Shown here piece after piece: positions 1-26,548 of a stretch of DNA of 64,000 bases. Every line of letters starts with the position of its first letter. The first letter of the stretch is position 1. Origin of the DNA: Rhynchonema sp. JSB1_4 (lineage: Eukaryota; Nematoda; Chromadorea; Monhysterida; Xyalidae); the NCBI GenBank assembly GCA_030248065.1, contig JASAMV010008409.1:1-64000 (forward strand), read 5' to 3'. The notes under the pieces were generated by a model, which worked only from the letters and a program-made list of their open reading frames with translations, did no database searches and was not told where the DNA came from. Both the position numbers and the translations under genes were made by a program.

Positions 1-248
1 GGTCCAACCACGAGCTCATGAGGCCACTTCTTTGAAGCTAGCTGGGGGGCAGATCCAATAAGTTCTGGTCCCACGTGTCTCGAGATGTTTCGACAACAAA
101 CGAAAGAGAGTTTGTGCATTTGGCATTGGCGATTCTCTTTCTTTTCTTTTCGACACATGCCGCATTACGAGGAACCGGAACTTTATTGGATTTGGCAAAG
201 CAAGTTCGGTTCACACGGCACTGCGTCTCATGAGCTGATGGTTGGACT
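1..248. mobile_element. Relative of the GTCC(A/G)..AGCTCATGAG foldback family
   Basis: GGTCCAACCACGAGCTCATGAG at the left edge and CTCATGAGCTGATGGTTGGACTAT near 230-249 are inverted, as in the element at 61619. Inner CGAAAGAGAGTTTG / CTTTTCTTTTCG arms are weak. It lies in the intron after the olfactomedin exon. Confidence 0.5.
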
Positions 249-299
249 ATACAAAACACGTTGCCCGACTGATGACTAGAATCGTGTGTATGAACGTAC

Positions 300-495
300 T
301 TATTCATCGGTAGTTCGCGTCTCAAATCCGCCTCATCCCTGTACTCGTACAGTACGTTGCCGTAGAAGTGGTTAGTAACCCATCGTTTGTGCAAATCCTG
401 CCCCCGGCGTGGATAAGCGTCACGCATCCAGGTACCGTAATACGTCTTGGCGTGAGCGTGGAACACTGGCTTGCCGACGTCTTGCAGATAGCAAT
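300..495 (-). CDS. Exon encoding the N-terminal part of the olfactomedin domain
   Basis: Acceptor TTCCAG at 496-501 and donor GTACGT at 294-299. The 65 residues begin with the conserved first cysteine of olfactomedin domains ([10 protein letters not shown]) and contain the [10 protein letters not shown] block and the [11 protein letters not shown] strand. This is the best-conserved part of the gene and is what identifies the family. Confidence 0.88.
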
Positions 496-3400
496 CTGGA
501 ATGGTTTCGGATTACGATAACCTGGCCACGGTGGATTCATTCAAATTTGCGTGACATTTCTCATGCGTCACTTACGAGCGGTGGCGCCCTCGATATACGG
601 TATCTCGGTAGTGGTTGTGTGCTCGGGTGCAAACGTGATGCCCGTGTCTGAAAATTGTTCAGTTAATTTTTTTGACTTAATGGTGCGTATTTTTACATTT
701 TTTGGGAAAATAAAAATTTTAAGAAATGACACACACGTACGATTGGTGATGCAAATTTTGAAACAGTCCTCGAGAGCGTCGTTGGTCATGTTGTCGAGGT
801 CCATCAAACCCTGAAACATCAGATGGAACTTGATGATTGCTATTCTTTTTCGATCGAAAACATCGACAAAAAATGCAAAGTAGTGCAAGTCAGGACACTT
901 ATCATCGCAGGACGTCACGTCACCTTTTCGCGTCATCGCTGTATTTGTCCCTTTTTGCTTGGTTGAACCATAACTTTTATCCTATTTATTAATTTTGACC
1001 AACCGCAGAAAATAAAATTGAAGAATTAGTAAACATATAGACTCATATTTTCCAACACTATTTTGGTCTTCCAATCTGCCGCTATAACGGTGTATGATTA
1101 CCACCCTGGTGCAGTATATCCTTTATGTTGAACGAAAAATGGCCGGCTGGATCACGTCACTCAGGGCTTGCTTTGGTTGAATCCGAAAATCGGGATCCGG
1201 AAATATTTCCGGAGCTCAGAAATGTTTTGCATTTTTTGCTTGCAATTTTTTTCCAGGTTCCATATTCCAGACTCAACCTAAGTTCGCGCTACACTGTCGA
1301 CCGCATTTTACAAGCAAATAATATCATCGCCAACCGCCATCATGGAAAACACGGCGCGTCTTGTTGATGCCCCGCCGTCAGTTGAGCCGATCCCGGCACC
1401 AGTCGGATTCGTACGATAGAAGTCGGGTGTGGGACAGGTCGCCGCTGGCTCGACTTTGGGACAATCGGTCGTTGTGTTCGTTTTGTATTGCTCCCAGGCT
1501 TTGTACGGGCAGCCGGTGCAGTTGGCTAAAGATTTCTTTGGTTGTTGGTGAAACGTCGCAGCATAAATTGATTTTGATGTGTTTTGATGTGGGATCGCAT
1601 GCCACAAAACCGCGCTACAATATAAAGTTTTCCAGTGAAAGTTTTGTTTGCAGTCCAGCATATTTCGTTGTTATTTTTCGGGCTAATATTACTGTCGTTA
1701 AATCTAACAATAATGCATGAGCCCTAAATGAGCGCGAGAAATAATACGCGTGATTTGACTACTTGTTTTGATGACTTGATTTAACCACACTCTGCAATAC
1801 AAAGAGCCCATTGTTCATTCCAATGAAGCATACGCGTCCCAGTATCAAATTTGGTGATTAGATCGAGCTGGGTCTGACTATTTATGACTCACGGATGTTA
1901 CAATGTTTCCGTTCTGCACCATTTTTTCTCGACCATCATACATAAAGTTTGCTCTCAGGTAATGTAACATTCTGTACTATTCCGCGACTTTTCAGGCCCG
2001 GAAGTTCAAGCCCTACCTTTTCAGGACCGGCCGATTCAGGCCCAGCATATTTGACCCGTCTATAAGCCTAGGCCTATGCTCCAGCCGAGCCTGAATCGGC
2101 CGGGCCTGAATGGCCGGGACTGAACCGTCGCACAATAATTCTGTACGTTTGAGCTTCACACAGGTTCAAGTTTGCAGCATCAAGCCGTGTGAGTCCCAAA
2201 CTATCCTCAATAATATTAACGAAGAGTCAAGCTCCATATCAAGAAATTTCGTTATGATCTATTTGGAATATTGCTTTTTTCGAAGATTAAGAAACCAAAC
2301 TGCACTCACCGTCTTTGCCCGAAGGTCCAGGTGGTCCAATAGGGCCTTGTGGTCCGGGAGGTCCAGTCAGTCCAGGAATGCCCAACCCGCCGGGTGCCCC
2401 TGGCTCGCCGGGTGGACCGATCGGGCCTAAATTGCATTTTTATGTTTGCTTCGGATATGGTGGTTAGTTTTGAACAAAAGTGTCATCGAGGTTAAGCTGT
2501 TTCAAACAGGGCATTTTGACCGAATGTAAGCGGCATGGTAGGACGCGCTAGTTGTTGAGTACAGTCCGCTCTGCGGCAGGGTCACTTGTGACAGAACCTA
2601 AAATACGAACAGGCCTAAGCGTGAGCTCAAGCACAAAACTAAGCCTAAGCCTAAGTCTGATGCCAAAATCAGTCTAAGCTATTGGGACCAAATAAGACCT
2701 CTGCTCTTTTGAGTCTGCCCTTTTTTCTTGCTCAAAGTGGTCTTGCCCAAACGTGCTTTGCTCAATTGCACGGTCACCTGGTCGGCGGGCCGTGCCAAGA
2801 TCTAGGCTTTATAGTCTGCGCTGCGAGGTACAGACCGGCTGTCTCACTTTTATGTGTCCTGTCCATTTAGTGGCACACGTGATACAGAATGGTGAGGCAT
2901 TACCTAAATTTTCTATCAGATCACAAAAAAGACTGTGAAACATCACCTTTCTGTCCAGGCACACCCCTGATGTTCGCATCATCCCCGGTGCAAAATGAAT
3001 GCAGGCGGACACAATCAGCCAACAGCTCGGTTACGTCCGCTTTCGACATGGATTTAATCCAGAATCCATCGACTTTGTTGTTGCTGTTGCTGTTTTCGGC
3101 CTGGATAGCTCATTTTTGAGTTATGGACAAACAGGTGCCTCATATGACACTGTGGTTAATGGTACAATCATCAACTCAAGTGGTCACGAGCGCGCATGAG
3201 CTACGCCTGAGGTGTTAAAAATAAGTTACCGTCAAACTTCGTACGCCCAAGGTGATCGGAACGCTTCGGATCTGCTCTTAGTTTGGGTGACCACAGAGGA
3301 GATCCGATTACGAATTTAGATGCGTGCTCGAAATGTGTGCAGAATCCACTAAAATAATACTCGAATGATAATACCGAACCATTTTGCTCCTCTCATGGCG

Positions 3401-3816
3401 TGACGATGGGATCGACAGGTCTAGCTCTTCGAATGTGGCGGATGGTAGATCGCGACCTTGACGACCCGTGCGCACTGGCTGGGCTGCTGCGTGCACTGGT
3501 TGTGCGTCGTTTTGGGTCACGACGAGCTGAATCAACTCACAGTCCCTTGATTATATTTCCCCACTTCTATGATATGCTAAAATATCGAGAGTCCAGAACA
3601 TAAAAAAACTCATAGTCGAACCTCTCCGGGTGTCACAACTTTATTACATTTGTGCAACTTTACCTGATGAGTTTTCCGGTGTAGCTCTTTGGCCGACTGT
3701 AGATTCCAGAACAAATAACCAAGTCCACAAATAAACGCAACACAACTGCATGCATGCAGAGCGTACAGTAACCGAACATGCCACCTTAGTTTATCCGGAT
3801 CTAGTTTGGGTTTCAT
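300..3816 (-). CDS. Collagen and olfactomedin-domain type II membrane protein, UNC-122/gliomedin-like (C-terminus off the window)
   Basis: Exons read on the minus strand: 3816-3664 (ATG), 3526-3375, 3089-2947, 2426-2310, 1525-1335, 810-741, 647-576, 495-300; all phases agree (about 364 residues). Exon 1 encodes a short basic N-terminus ([15 protein letters not shown]) followed by a hydrophobic segment at about residues 16-37 and no signal peptide, as expected for type II topology. Exons 3-4 hold the Gly-X-Y stretch (GVPGQK, then [13 protein letters not shown] onward, about 13 triplets). Exon 5 is a Cys-containing linker ([12 protein letters not shown]). Exon 8 starts the olfactomedin domain: [20 protein letters not shown], then [23 protein letters not shown] and DEADLRRE. 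This TM-collagen-olfactomedin order is that of C. elegans UNC-122/COF-2 and vertebrate gliomedin, which work outside the cell in neuromuscular or axon-glia organisation. The last donor is AA|GTACGT at 299; later olfactomedin exons must lie left of the window. Tentative borders: 1335 and 3089. Confidence 0.82.
1978..2142 (+). repeat. CAGGCCC repeat family, copy 1
   Basis: About 165 bp, CCGCGACTTTTCAGGCCCGG ... GACTGAACCGTCGCACAAT, with repeated CAGGCCCGGCCGATTCAGGCCC units and an internal AAGCCTAGGCC. Five copies are in the window. Confidence 0.75.
2310..2426 (-). CDS. Collagen Gly-X-Y exon
   Basis: 117 bp, in phase 1 and out phase 1, acceptor ATTTAG, donor GTGAGT. It translates as an unbroken run of Gly-X-Y triplets ([18 protein letters not shown] and onward to PSGKDG). 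It joins in frame to the preceding exon, which ends GVPGQK plus a split glycine codon. Many X and Y positions are proline. Confidence 0.85.
2610..2800 (+). repeat. AAGCCTAAGCC repeat with TTTGCTCAAAGT tail, copy 1
   Basis: AAAACTAAGCCTAAGCCTAAG, TGCCAAAATCAGTCTAAGC, CTCTGCTCTTTTGAGTCTG and TTGCTCAAAGTGGTCTTGCC follow in the same order as in 37700-37895. Confidence 0.6.
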
Positions 3817-5616
3817 TTCATGAGTATTTTTGAAAAATATATTTTTCGTTCAAATACTTGGAGCCTATACAGGTTCTCACGTAGGGTATGCAATTAGGTG
3901 GTTGCTGTTGTGATTTCGGTAAAACAAATAACTTTGTTATCATAGTTTTTATGCACAGGCGCAGGAAGTTGTGTCCGCCTGTCTGTGCCAAGTGCTTTTG
4001 ACGCAACAGGTCTGATGTCACGTCTCTCTGACGGAAAAATGATCGCGAAAGTTTTGTTGAATAAGTGTCGGGTTACGGTAAGTTCTCGTGACATTTGGTG
4101 GCAACTTTTATTATCTGACTGCGTGCTGCTTATGTTAGCACCGTCTGGTGACCATTTGAGCTTACTTTACAGGGACATCGCGCAAGAATTTTAGAAAATT
4201 CATTCTGATAACGAGTTCGAACATTTTGTTCATACGTGCACATTGGGGAAGCCTTGGCTCAAACGGGATTCAATCAAGGAGCCTAGGTACTTGCCATGCA
4301 GGAGGCAATATTTTACCTATTTATGATGCAGACCCGATGACAGACTTTGGCTTTATGTGGCAATGCTCGTGTCGTGTTTTATTCTTGTAAATTTCAAAAT
4401 TGAGATTTACGAAGGGCAATTGTACGAGGCTTGTGAGCAGGTGCCCCTTTTTTCAAAAGTGCCCAGATGCCAAAAACAAGTACCAAAACACTTTAAAAAC
4501 GCGCGCTTTACGTAGGGAATGGTCAAACAGAACATTTCTGTTTCATTTCGACATGAGCAATTCCGTAACCCGACAATTGTGTTTCTGCAGCTTAATGTAT
4601 CTGTACTCTGAGTGTTTCATGAGTAAACCTTTCTTATTTCACCGCAAACTATTGTATAATAATGCCACGTGGCAACAGTCGTCGGTCACATCAAGCTTTG
4701 ACTTTTGTATCGCATCCTTCATAGGTGATGTGGGACAAATCGCAACGGTGACCTATTAATGAGAATCGCATTTGTTCGCGATTTTGCTGGGTTTTTTTCC
4801 GACAAGCTAGGTCAAGTTTCGCCGAATCTGGCACTTTTAAAAAAAATGTTCAAAATTCTTTTTTGTGGTAGAAACGTATGGCACTTGGCTTAACTCACAT
4901 GTTGGACAGAGCACGACAAAAAGTGCCCACCAGCTCCAGATATCATTGCCCTTACCATATATTGGTCGCACAATGACTACATAAGAATTCATCAAATCAA
5001 TCCTGATTTTCACGTTCAGTCACTCTTAACCACTGTGCTATTTGTGATTCTCACGAAACATTTTCAGCTGAAAATAATCTAGCAGATCAACGACGTTGCC
5101 GCAGGTATGAAACATTCTCTTTACTACAGCTTTGTGTGCGATCAGGCAACGCAACGTCATTGCCCCGTCACTTTCCCTGCTCTATACGATTCAGGAAAAA
5201 AAATTGACCAATTCTTATAAAGTGCGACCAATGGTAAATGGAACTTTATTTTGTTCAGCAAATACAGGTCTGATGAACATTTTGCACATAAGAGGATGAA
5301 AAAGTGTAAGTGTACAAATACGGAATCTATAAATCACAAGAAGAACACTGTAAACGTTATTGGCCCGAATTCCGGAAAGCGAATGCGCGCATCAAAAAGC
5401 GATTGCATATTTTGTTGCGTGCTTACGCGAACAGCAATGTTGTTCAGCGCACGCTGCACGTTTTGAGAGTGAACACAAAAGGTAATCTACGCACCGAGGT
5501 GAAGAGCGTGAGGTATATAAAAAACATACGGTGCGTTTTCAGACGCGCTGCTGCGCATTTTTTCGGGAATTAAGCCCATCATATCAGGTTTTTATTGTTG
5601 CGTATTGGCGATCGTA
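3817..5616. other. Spacer between the collagen-olfactomedin gene and the kinase 3' end
   Basis: Contains one TTGGTCGCACAATGAC MITE (4962-5231). No exon could be supported; the plus-strand frame at 5310-5573 is basic (HCKRYWPEFRKANARIKKR) but has no splice or start support. Confidence 0.5.
4962..5231 (+). mobile_element. TA-flanked MITE with TTGGTCGCACAATGAC ends, copy 1
   Basis: Terminal inverted repeats TTGGTCGCACAATGACTACATAAGAATT and AATTCTTATAAAGTGCGACCAA. Interior contains TTCAGCTGAAAA and, on the minus strand, a tRNA-like A-box TAGCACAGTGGTTAAGAG. Flanked by TA on the left. Confidence 0.82.
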
Positions 5617-20880
<15,264 letters not shown>

Positions 20881-21193
20881 CTTAACCCGCTGATTATTAT
20901 TGCGATCGCGCGGCGATTTATTTACTGTTTTTGACTTCTCGACGATGGCGAAAAATTTTATAATATTCTTCACCGTCGGACGGCCGAAAATAAGAGTTGT
21001 TTTTCACGCTTGACTATTTTAGCGCCGGTTTTTATCAACACATATGTATGGGTTCTAATAGATGATTAGGAGGGGCATAACAGCCTGAAGTATCATGCAT
21101 CGCAGCTTAATCCGAAAGTTATTAGCTAAAAATGCCTCTCGTTAGCTGCTTCTCATGCTATAATAAGAGGGTAGTCTAACATCAACCAAATTA

Positions 21194-21578
21194 CCGGAGT
21201 TTTCCACTTAAACCCCTCCAGAATAGCGGACAAAGTGCGAAGCCCTGGAGGTCGATATTTACTTATTTTTTTCTGGATCAGTTAAAAACTTGAACTCTTT
21301 AAACGATAAACTGGCCAAAATCGGTCACATTCAGTGTACTGGCAACTTTCCGCTTGCTTTTCTCTGGTTTTAAACCGAATTAGTGAATGTGCATATTATC
21401 TCTTTCAAATATGGCAGAAGAATGTCAAACACTAATGCCCTGTATTACCCGGTTAAAAAAGCACGTTATCGGAGATGTTTCCTACCCCCGGACTCTGACT
21501 GGATTTTTTTCTTCTTGGCCAGGCCCATTTTCCATAAATTTTCCGATTACAGCCGGGCCTTTGAGTGGAAAACTCCGG
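21194..21578. mobile_element. Foldback element, CCGGAGTTTTCCACT ends
   Basis: Perfect 15-bp inverted ends (CCGGAGTTTTCCACT and AGTGGAAAACTCCGG). Similar CCACTTAAACCCC motifs recur near 10898-11050 and 22985-23430. Confidence 0.65.
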
Positions 21579-22127
21579 AACATAACACATGAGATCCGCG
21601 TCTCCGCTTTAGACGATATTTTTCCGGTTTATTTTTCTGTGGTGTTAGTGACAGGCCAATGGATGACTAAGTACGGCGAATTATAGGTATGTACCTACAT
21701 ACGTACATATATTACATGTGATGACAACCACGTGATAGCCAGATTGATATATACCTACGTACATACTGTACACAGTTCCGCATACAAAAAAGCAGTTATT
21801 TGGCCAGATACGCAATATATGTACGTTTCTGAGGTATATGTACCTTAGTACTTATGCATACTACATAGTACACTGTACATTGTAAGCTAGGCGATAACTT
21901 CTTTTCTTTATAGGTGTTCTGAATTGTTCAGTTTTAAAATAAATGCTAACTGAACCTAAATTCAAGTGCGCTGCTGACTTGCTTTGCACAAAAGATGAAC
22001 CTAAATTGTTCAACCCATTGTGTAGCCGTTCTTCAAGACTGATTTTCTCCATCTGAAAAGACACAGTAAGAATCTACGTACACATGCATTACAAAGTATA
22101 TCCCAAAAGTTTTGCAAAAAGATCTAT

Positions 22128-22303
22128 TGTGCGACGGCTCAGTCCCGGGGCACAGGTTGAGGCCCAGCCATTCAGGCCCGGCTGGAGCCTAAGTCTAAGC
22201 CTGTAAATGGGTCAAATATGCTGGACCTGAATCGGCCGGGCCTGACAAAATTGGGCCTGAAAAGGTCGGGTCTGAACTTCCGGGCCTGAAAAGTCGCGGA
22301 ATA
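22128..22303 (-). repeat. CAGGCCC repeat family, inverted copy
   Basis: Starts TTGTGCGACGGCTCAGTCCC and ends GGGCCTGAAAAGTCGCGGAATA, the reverse of copies 1 and 2. Contains AGCCTAAGTCTAAGCC (TTAGGC-like). Confidence 0.72.
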
Positions 22304-22984
22304 AAAAAGATCACTCTACCATATGAGCGCCGTCAAGCTTGGTGATACATGTGTATGTAATCTAGTTCCGGTTCAGTCAGGCCGTTTCTTGTTTTTTTTG
22401 GAACAACATTTACAAGGATAAAGAAATTAGTGGCCCCAGCAAATGTGTAAAATTTCCAAAATGCGTGTAGTCATACGACCAAGGCAAAACCTATGACAGG
22501 ACCTGATTTTTGATGTCACTCAGTCTGGTTGTAACACGACGTATACATATGTATGTATATAATTACAGTAAATACATAATACGTAGATCTGGATAATGCT
22601 TTGTACGAGGTTAATTAACTACAGATTAGGTATGTGTTTCATGGAATTTAAGCAAGCATTTAGTATGAAAGTATGGAGGTGACTTAAAAAAGTGGTTGTC
22701 GCCTCGTAGCTTCCACCTGCCAGAGATGCCACGTGGGTACGGCACACCATACACTGAAGGTAATCAACTGAGTAGAGCAAAGTGTGCTACAAAGCTATAC
22801 AACGATTAAGTGTGTGTTGCAAGTTCTTTATTCATTAAAGTTATCAGGGCACATGTTATTGAGGGCAGCATGCTTAATCTTTTCGTTATTTTAGATTTCC
22901 GCGCGCTAGTGCTTATTCAAGCAGCTTTGTCCAGCGAAGGATACCATATTATGAACAAGTCTCTACGGAACCGTTACAAACAAC

Positions 22985-23430
22985 GTGCCGGAGGCGTTCG
23001 ATTAAGCCTCCTGGGGGCTTATTTGAGACATGAGTCTGTTTTGGAAATTTGTAGCAAAAAATTACCCCAAATGAGGCAGCAGGGGGCCAGTTCGGAAAAC
23101 AACCTGGATGAGCCCATAGTAGAGTCTTAATTGGGATCCCGTTGCAGCATTGAAGAAACGTTTCACAGTAATAGAAAAGCCAAGTTTTTGTTTTCCTCAC
23201 CGCTACAACAGTCGCTATTATGTACATTATTACACTGCTGGCTGCAGACTTGAAACAAAAAAAACACTGCAGAAAGTGCATGGACTTTTACCGCGCTAAT
23301 TAGGGCGAAAAAGGTTTCATTTTTTTATTCCAAATAAGCCCCAGAAGGGCCTTATTCGGAAAACTTGCCAAATAAGCACCCTCTGGGTGTTATTCGGGGA
23401 AGGGGGGCTTAATCGGACTTCTCCGGTATG
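22985..23430. repeat. Diverged foldback with AAGCCCCC motifs
   Basis: GGAGGCGTTCGATTAAGCCTCC on the left and GGGGGCTTAATCGGACTTCTCC on the right, with AATAAGCCCC/GGGGCTTATT motifs between. Borders uncertain. Confidence 0.45.
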
Positions 23431-23551
23431 TACCTTACACGCAGTAGACCTCTTACTGCACTTACAGTATGTACTATTGCGAGCCTCCCAGCATGAAATT
23501 GCAGACAGAAGTTATCTGACGTATAGTTGTTGGGCTTCACGCTGTTACAAC

Positions 23552-24675
23552 CAGGGTTGAAAAAAATTTTTTATTAGAGCACTGTTTTTTTTAAAAAAAC
23601 ACCAAAAAAATAATTTTTTTTGAAAAAATTTTTTTAATTAGAAAAAGTAGCGCAAACGTCGTTTCAGGTGAAATGGAGGCGCTACACAAAATTTTTTGAA
23701 AACTCAAAATTTTTCGTCACGTGACCCCTCACGTGGGGGTCATCAACGCATGTACGAAGGCAATTCGGTTATTCTAGCAGGATCTAAACGTGACGTGGAC
23801 TGTACACGACTATTTTATCTATCAGTGTTTGTCGGTAGTGTAAATATCACGCGGACGTGGGGGCGACTACTGTAACTGCGTAGATTGTCGCAGGATACTA
23901 AATTTCACGTGCCAAACATAGATGATAATGATTCACCGACAATATATGTATTGTAGCTGGTAAAGTTCTGATCAAAGGAGCGATGTGCCGGAGAATGCCA
24001 AATATGCTCCTCCAAAAAGCCGCCACTGGAAACAAATTAGTTGTTCTGAATAAGCGCGCCGCATCTGCAGACATTTTTATTCATGTCTCACATGCTTATA
24101 CAAAGTGCGGGCATATTTGGGAAATTGATTGAAACATCATATTCGATGTGAATCCTAAGCTAAGCCCCCAGCAGGGGACGTACTTGGCGTTCTCCGGTAC
24201 CTGAATTCTCCAAATAGGGTCCCTGTGAATAATGCTCTCAAGACACTGAATGAAATGAAAAGTTTCTGTTCATGATCCTGCGCCAGTATACGTACACATG
24301 GTGCCTATTAGTTTCCATACGTTCTGTATAACCGTTTCACAGATTGGTGGGGCTACAATATAGAAAACTGTGGTGCCGAAGAAGCATGCACTAACTTATC
24401 ATTTAAAAAACTGAGGTCCATCACTTCTTTATGAGTCATTTTGGCGGTCAAACTAAGCGCCGCAGGTGCGATTTTGGGAAATGTAACCCAACTTAGAAAA
24501 AAATTTCAAAAATTTATGCCTCAAAAGGGCCATTTTTGGAAGAATTAGGCGATTTTTTTCCGAAATTTTCCGAAAAACTCGTGTTTTTAATTAAAAAAAA
24601 ACAGAATATCTGGCTCTTCAAAAAAAATTTTTTTAATTTTTTTTAGTTAACCACTGTTTTTTTTAAACAACCCTG
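23552..24675. mobile_element. hAT-like element, CAGGGTTG ends, TSD GTTACAAC
   Basis: 1124 bp between CAGGGTTGAAAAAAA and CAACCCTG. Exact 8-bp duplication GTTACAAC at 23544-23551 and 24676-24683. A/T homopolymer blocks fill both termini; the interior has no ORF I can recognise. Confidence 0.85.
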
Positions 24676-24811
24676 GTTACAACAGTTCGTTATCAGTCTA
24701 CGTGTACAAGCTGGTATCGCACGTAATCAGCACATGGATAAATATCAACCTAAGCACTCTTTTTTTTAATCAGGGACCTTTCAAATCAAAAACACGTGAT
24801 GCGGAAAGGCC

Positions 24812-25063
24812 ATGTGGATAATCATCCCTGCAGGGTTAATTGTACTTATGGGGAAATTATGTGTCCAACCAAATGAAGAAATGCACGATGAAGCACGTGA
24901 GGATACCACGAGTGACCGCACTGTTTTTGACATGGTGCCAGCCTTTTTCAAATGCAGTTCGCCTCGCAAATGTGTGAACATATTTTGCCAATCAGAATGT
25001 CAAATAAGAAAGCGGAAATCGACGGCTTCGACGAGAATATCGCTCAATGTACAACTGAGTTGA
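24812..25063 (+). CDS. Possible small secreted Cys-containing precursor
   Basis: Single 83-residue ORF from ATG to TGA. The N-terminus (MWIIIPAGLIVLMGKLCVQP) could be a signal peptide. It is followed by an acidic stretch (NEEMHDEAREDTTSDRTVFD) and a segment with four close cysteines (FFKCSSPRKCVNIFCQSECQ) ending in a basic run (IRKRKS). That signal, acidic spacer, Cys-rich, dibasic layout resembles peptide precursors, but there is no second line of evidence and the surrounding DNA is repeat-rich. Confidence 0.3.
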   Translation: MWIIIPAGLIVLMGKLCVQPNEEMHDEAREDTTSDRTVFDMVPAFFKCSSPRKCVNIFCQSECQIRKRKSTASTRISLNVQLS

Positions 25064-26548
25064 CGAGAAGATTGGACGATCTGGTTTGACCGCCGCGCTA
25101 TAAGCCGGCTAAACGCTTGATAAGTAATCATTGCTGTAGAAAAACGCTGGGTACAAGTGTGTATGAGTCATCAAATACGAGCGTTCTATCTGACAAAGCT
25201 ATTGAAACATTGACATTGACATTGTAGCCATGCCGAAAAGTCACGAGGGAACAATCTTAGGTACGGAAGTATACTCATAAGGAGGAACAAACACTGAGCA
25301 ACCCAAGTTCCGTGTCGCGATAAAAGAACGTCGGCAACGCTGCTTTTCCTCTGACCTTCTATTCTTACAGTCTTTCGGCGTTTCCGCAGTGACCGTGCGA
25401 CTTTGGAATGACAACAGGTCAACATAGGATATTGAGCCGGTAGTGTAAGAACAGGTTGCCCTGGCGGGGCCAAGCTTTCACAGGATTGATGATTTTTTTT
25501 TGAAAGAACGCATGCCGCACACATTAGCAGAACAACACAATGAATACTTGTCACACGCAACAGCGGCTTACTTTAAGCGAATTAAATATTACGAATAGTT
25601 AAGCAAAACTCAAATATTCAGCTAATTGTTAAGTCGTCAACGGAAATGGTCAACGCTGGTCGTCAACACAGTCAGACCAAAGCAGCCGTAAATGAACGCG
25701 ATGAAATATAGATATCGTAACACTGCGCCAATACGAGCCCGGTTTCGGAGGTGGCAAGATAGTGAAACATTCAAACGTTGCTGCTCATTTGGGAAATGGT
25801 TGCTTCGTAGAATACAGAACGTCGCATGAGGATTTTCTCTTTCATTCGTTTTGCAAGTGCACCAGCTCCGAAATGGGGATCGCATGGGCTGCGCTGGCCT
25901 TTCACGATACTATAGGCTCCATTTTGTTTAAATCTGGGCGTTTTAATTAGAGTCAATCATCAAACGGGATCACTGAGATAATCACAGTATCACCGAACGA
26001 CTAGCAAATCTGGGCTAGGCAAAAGAGAGCAAATTAATATCACTGAATTTCACTAAGCGCCAGATCGAGTCGACCCCAGTAGATCTTGGTCCTTTGGGCG
26101 ATCTATTATGTTCGATCTGTGAGCTCCCGTCACTCCACTCCAAGTTGCCTCGAAGCTTCAAAGTTCTGGGCGACCAAGGTTGCTCGAGTGGCCAACACGG
26201 TTGTGTTCAGCTGGACTGCTTACATCTTACCATGGTGCTGTTGTTTCTTTTGGTCCGGGGGATGAAAAGCCGAACATCCATAGTTATTCAAGGATTGTTT
26301 GCGATGAATTTAGTCTCTTCGTGATTTGAACTTGGTAAATTAGTGATGTGGTGGGTAGGATCAGCAGACGAGTTTGGTATGGGTTACTGTAGTTATAGTT
26401 GGGATCGGAAGGGATGTGATGAAACTTTCGATTGAAGATTGATCGAAAAGGCAAAAAAACCATAATCATAGGCTCCGTTGACGACCAACGTTGGCGATGC
26501 GCGTTGACCGCATGAATATAAGCCAAATGTTTCAACTGCTCAGCTCAC

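Noticed and set aside
20881..20973. Longer N-terminus of the kinase (start at 20973)
   Set aside because: That codon is GTG on the minus strand; the first ATG codons are at 20880 and 20877.
25186..25560. Secreted protein on the minus strand starting LRVTSIHCVVLLMCAACVLS
   Set aside because: The apparent start codon is TTG and no ATG lies upstream before a stop; kept only as a note.
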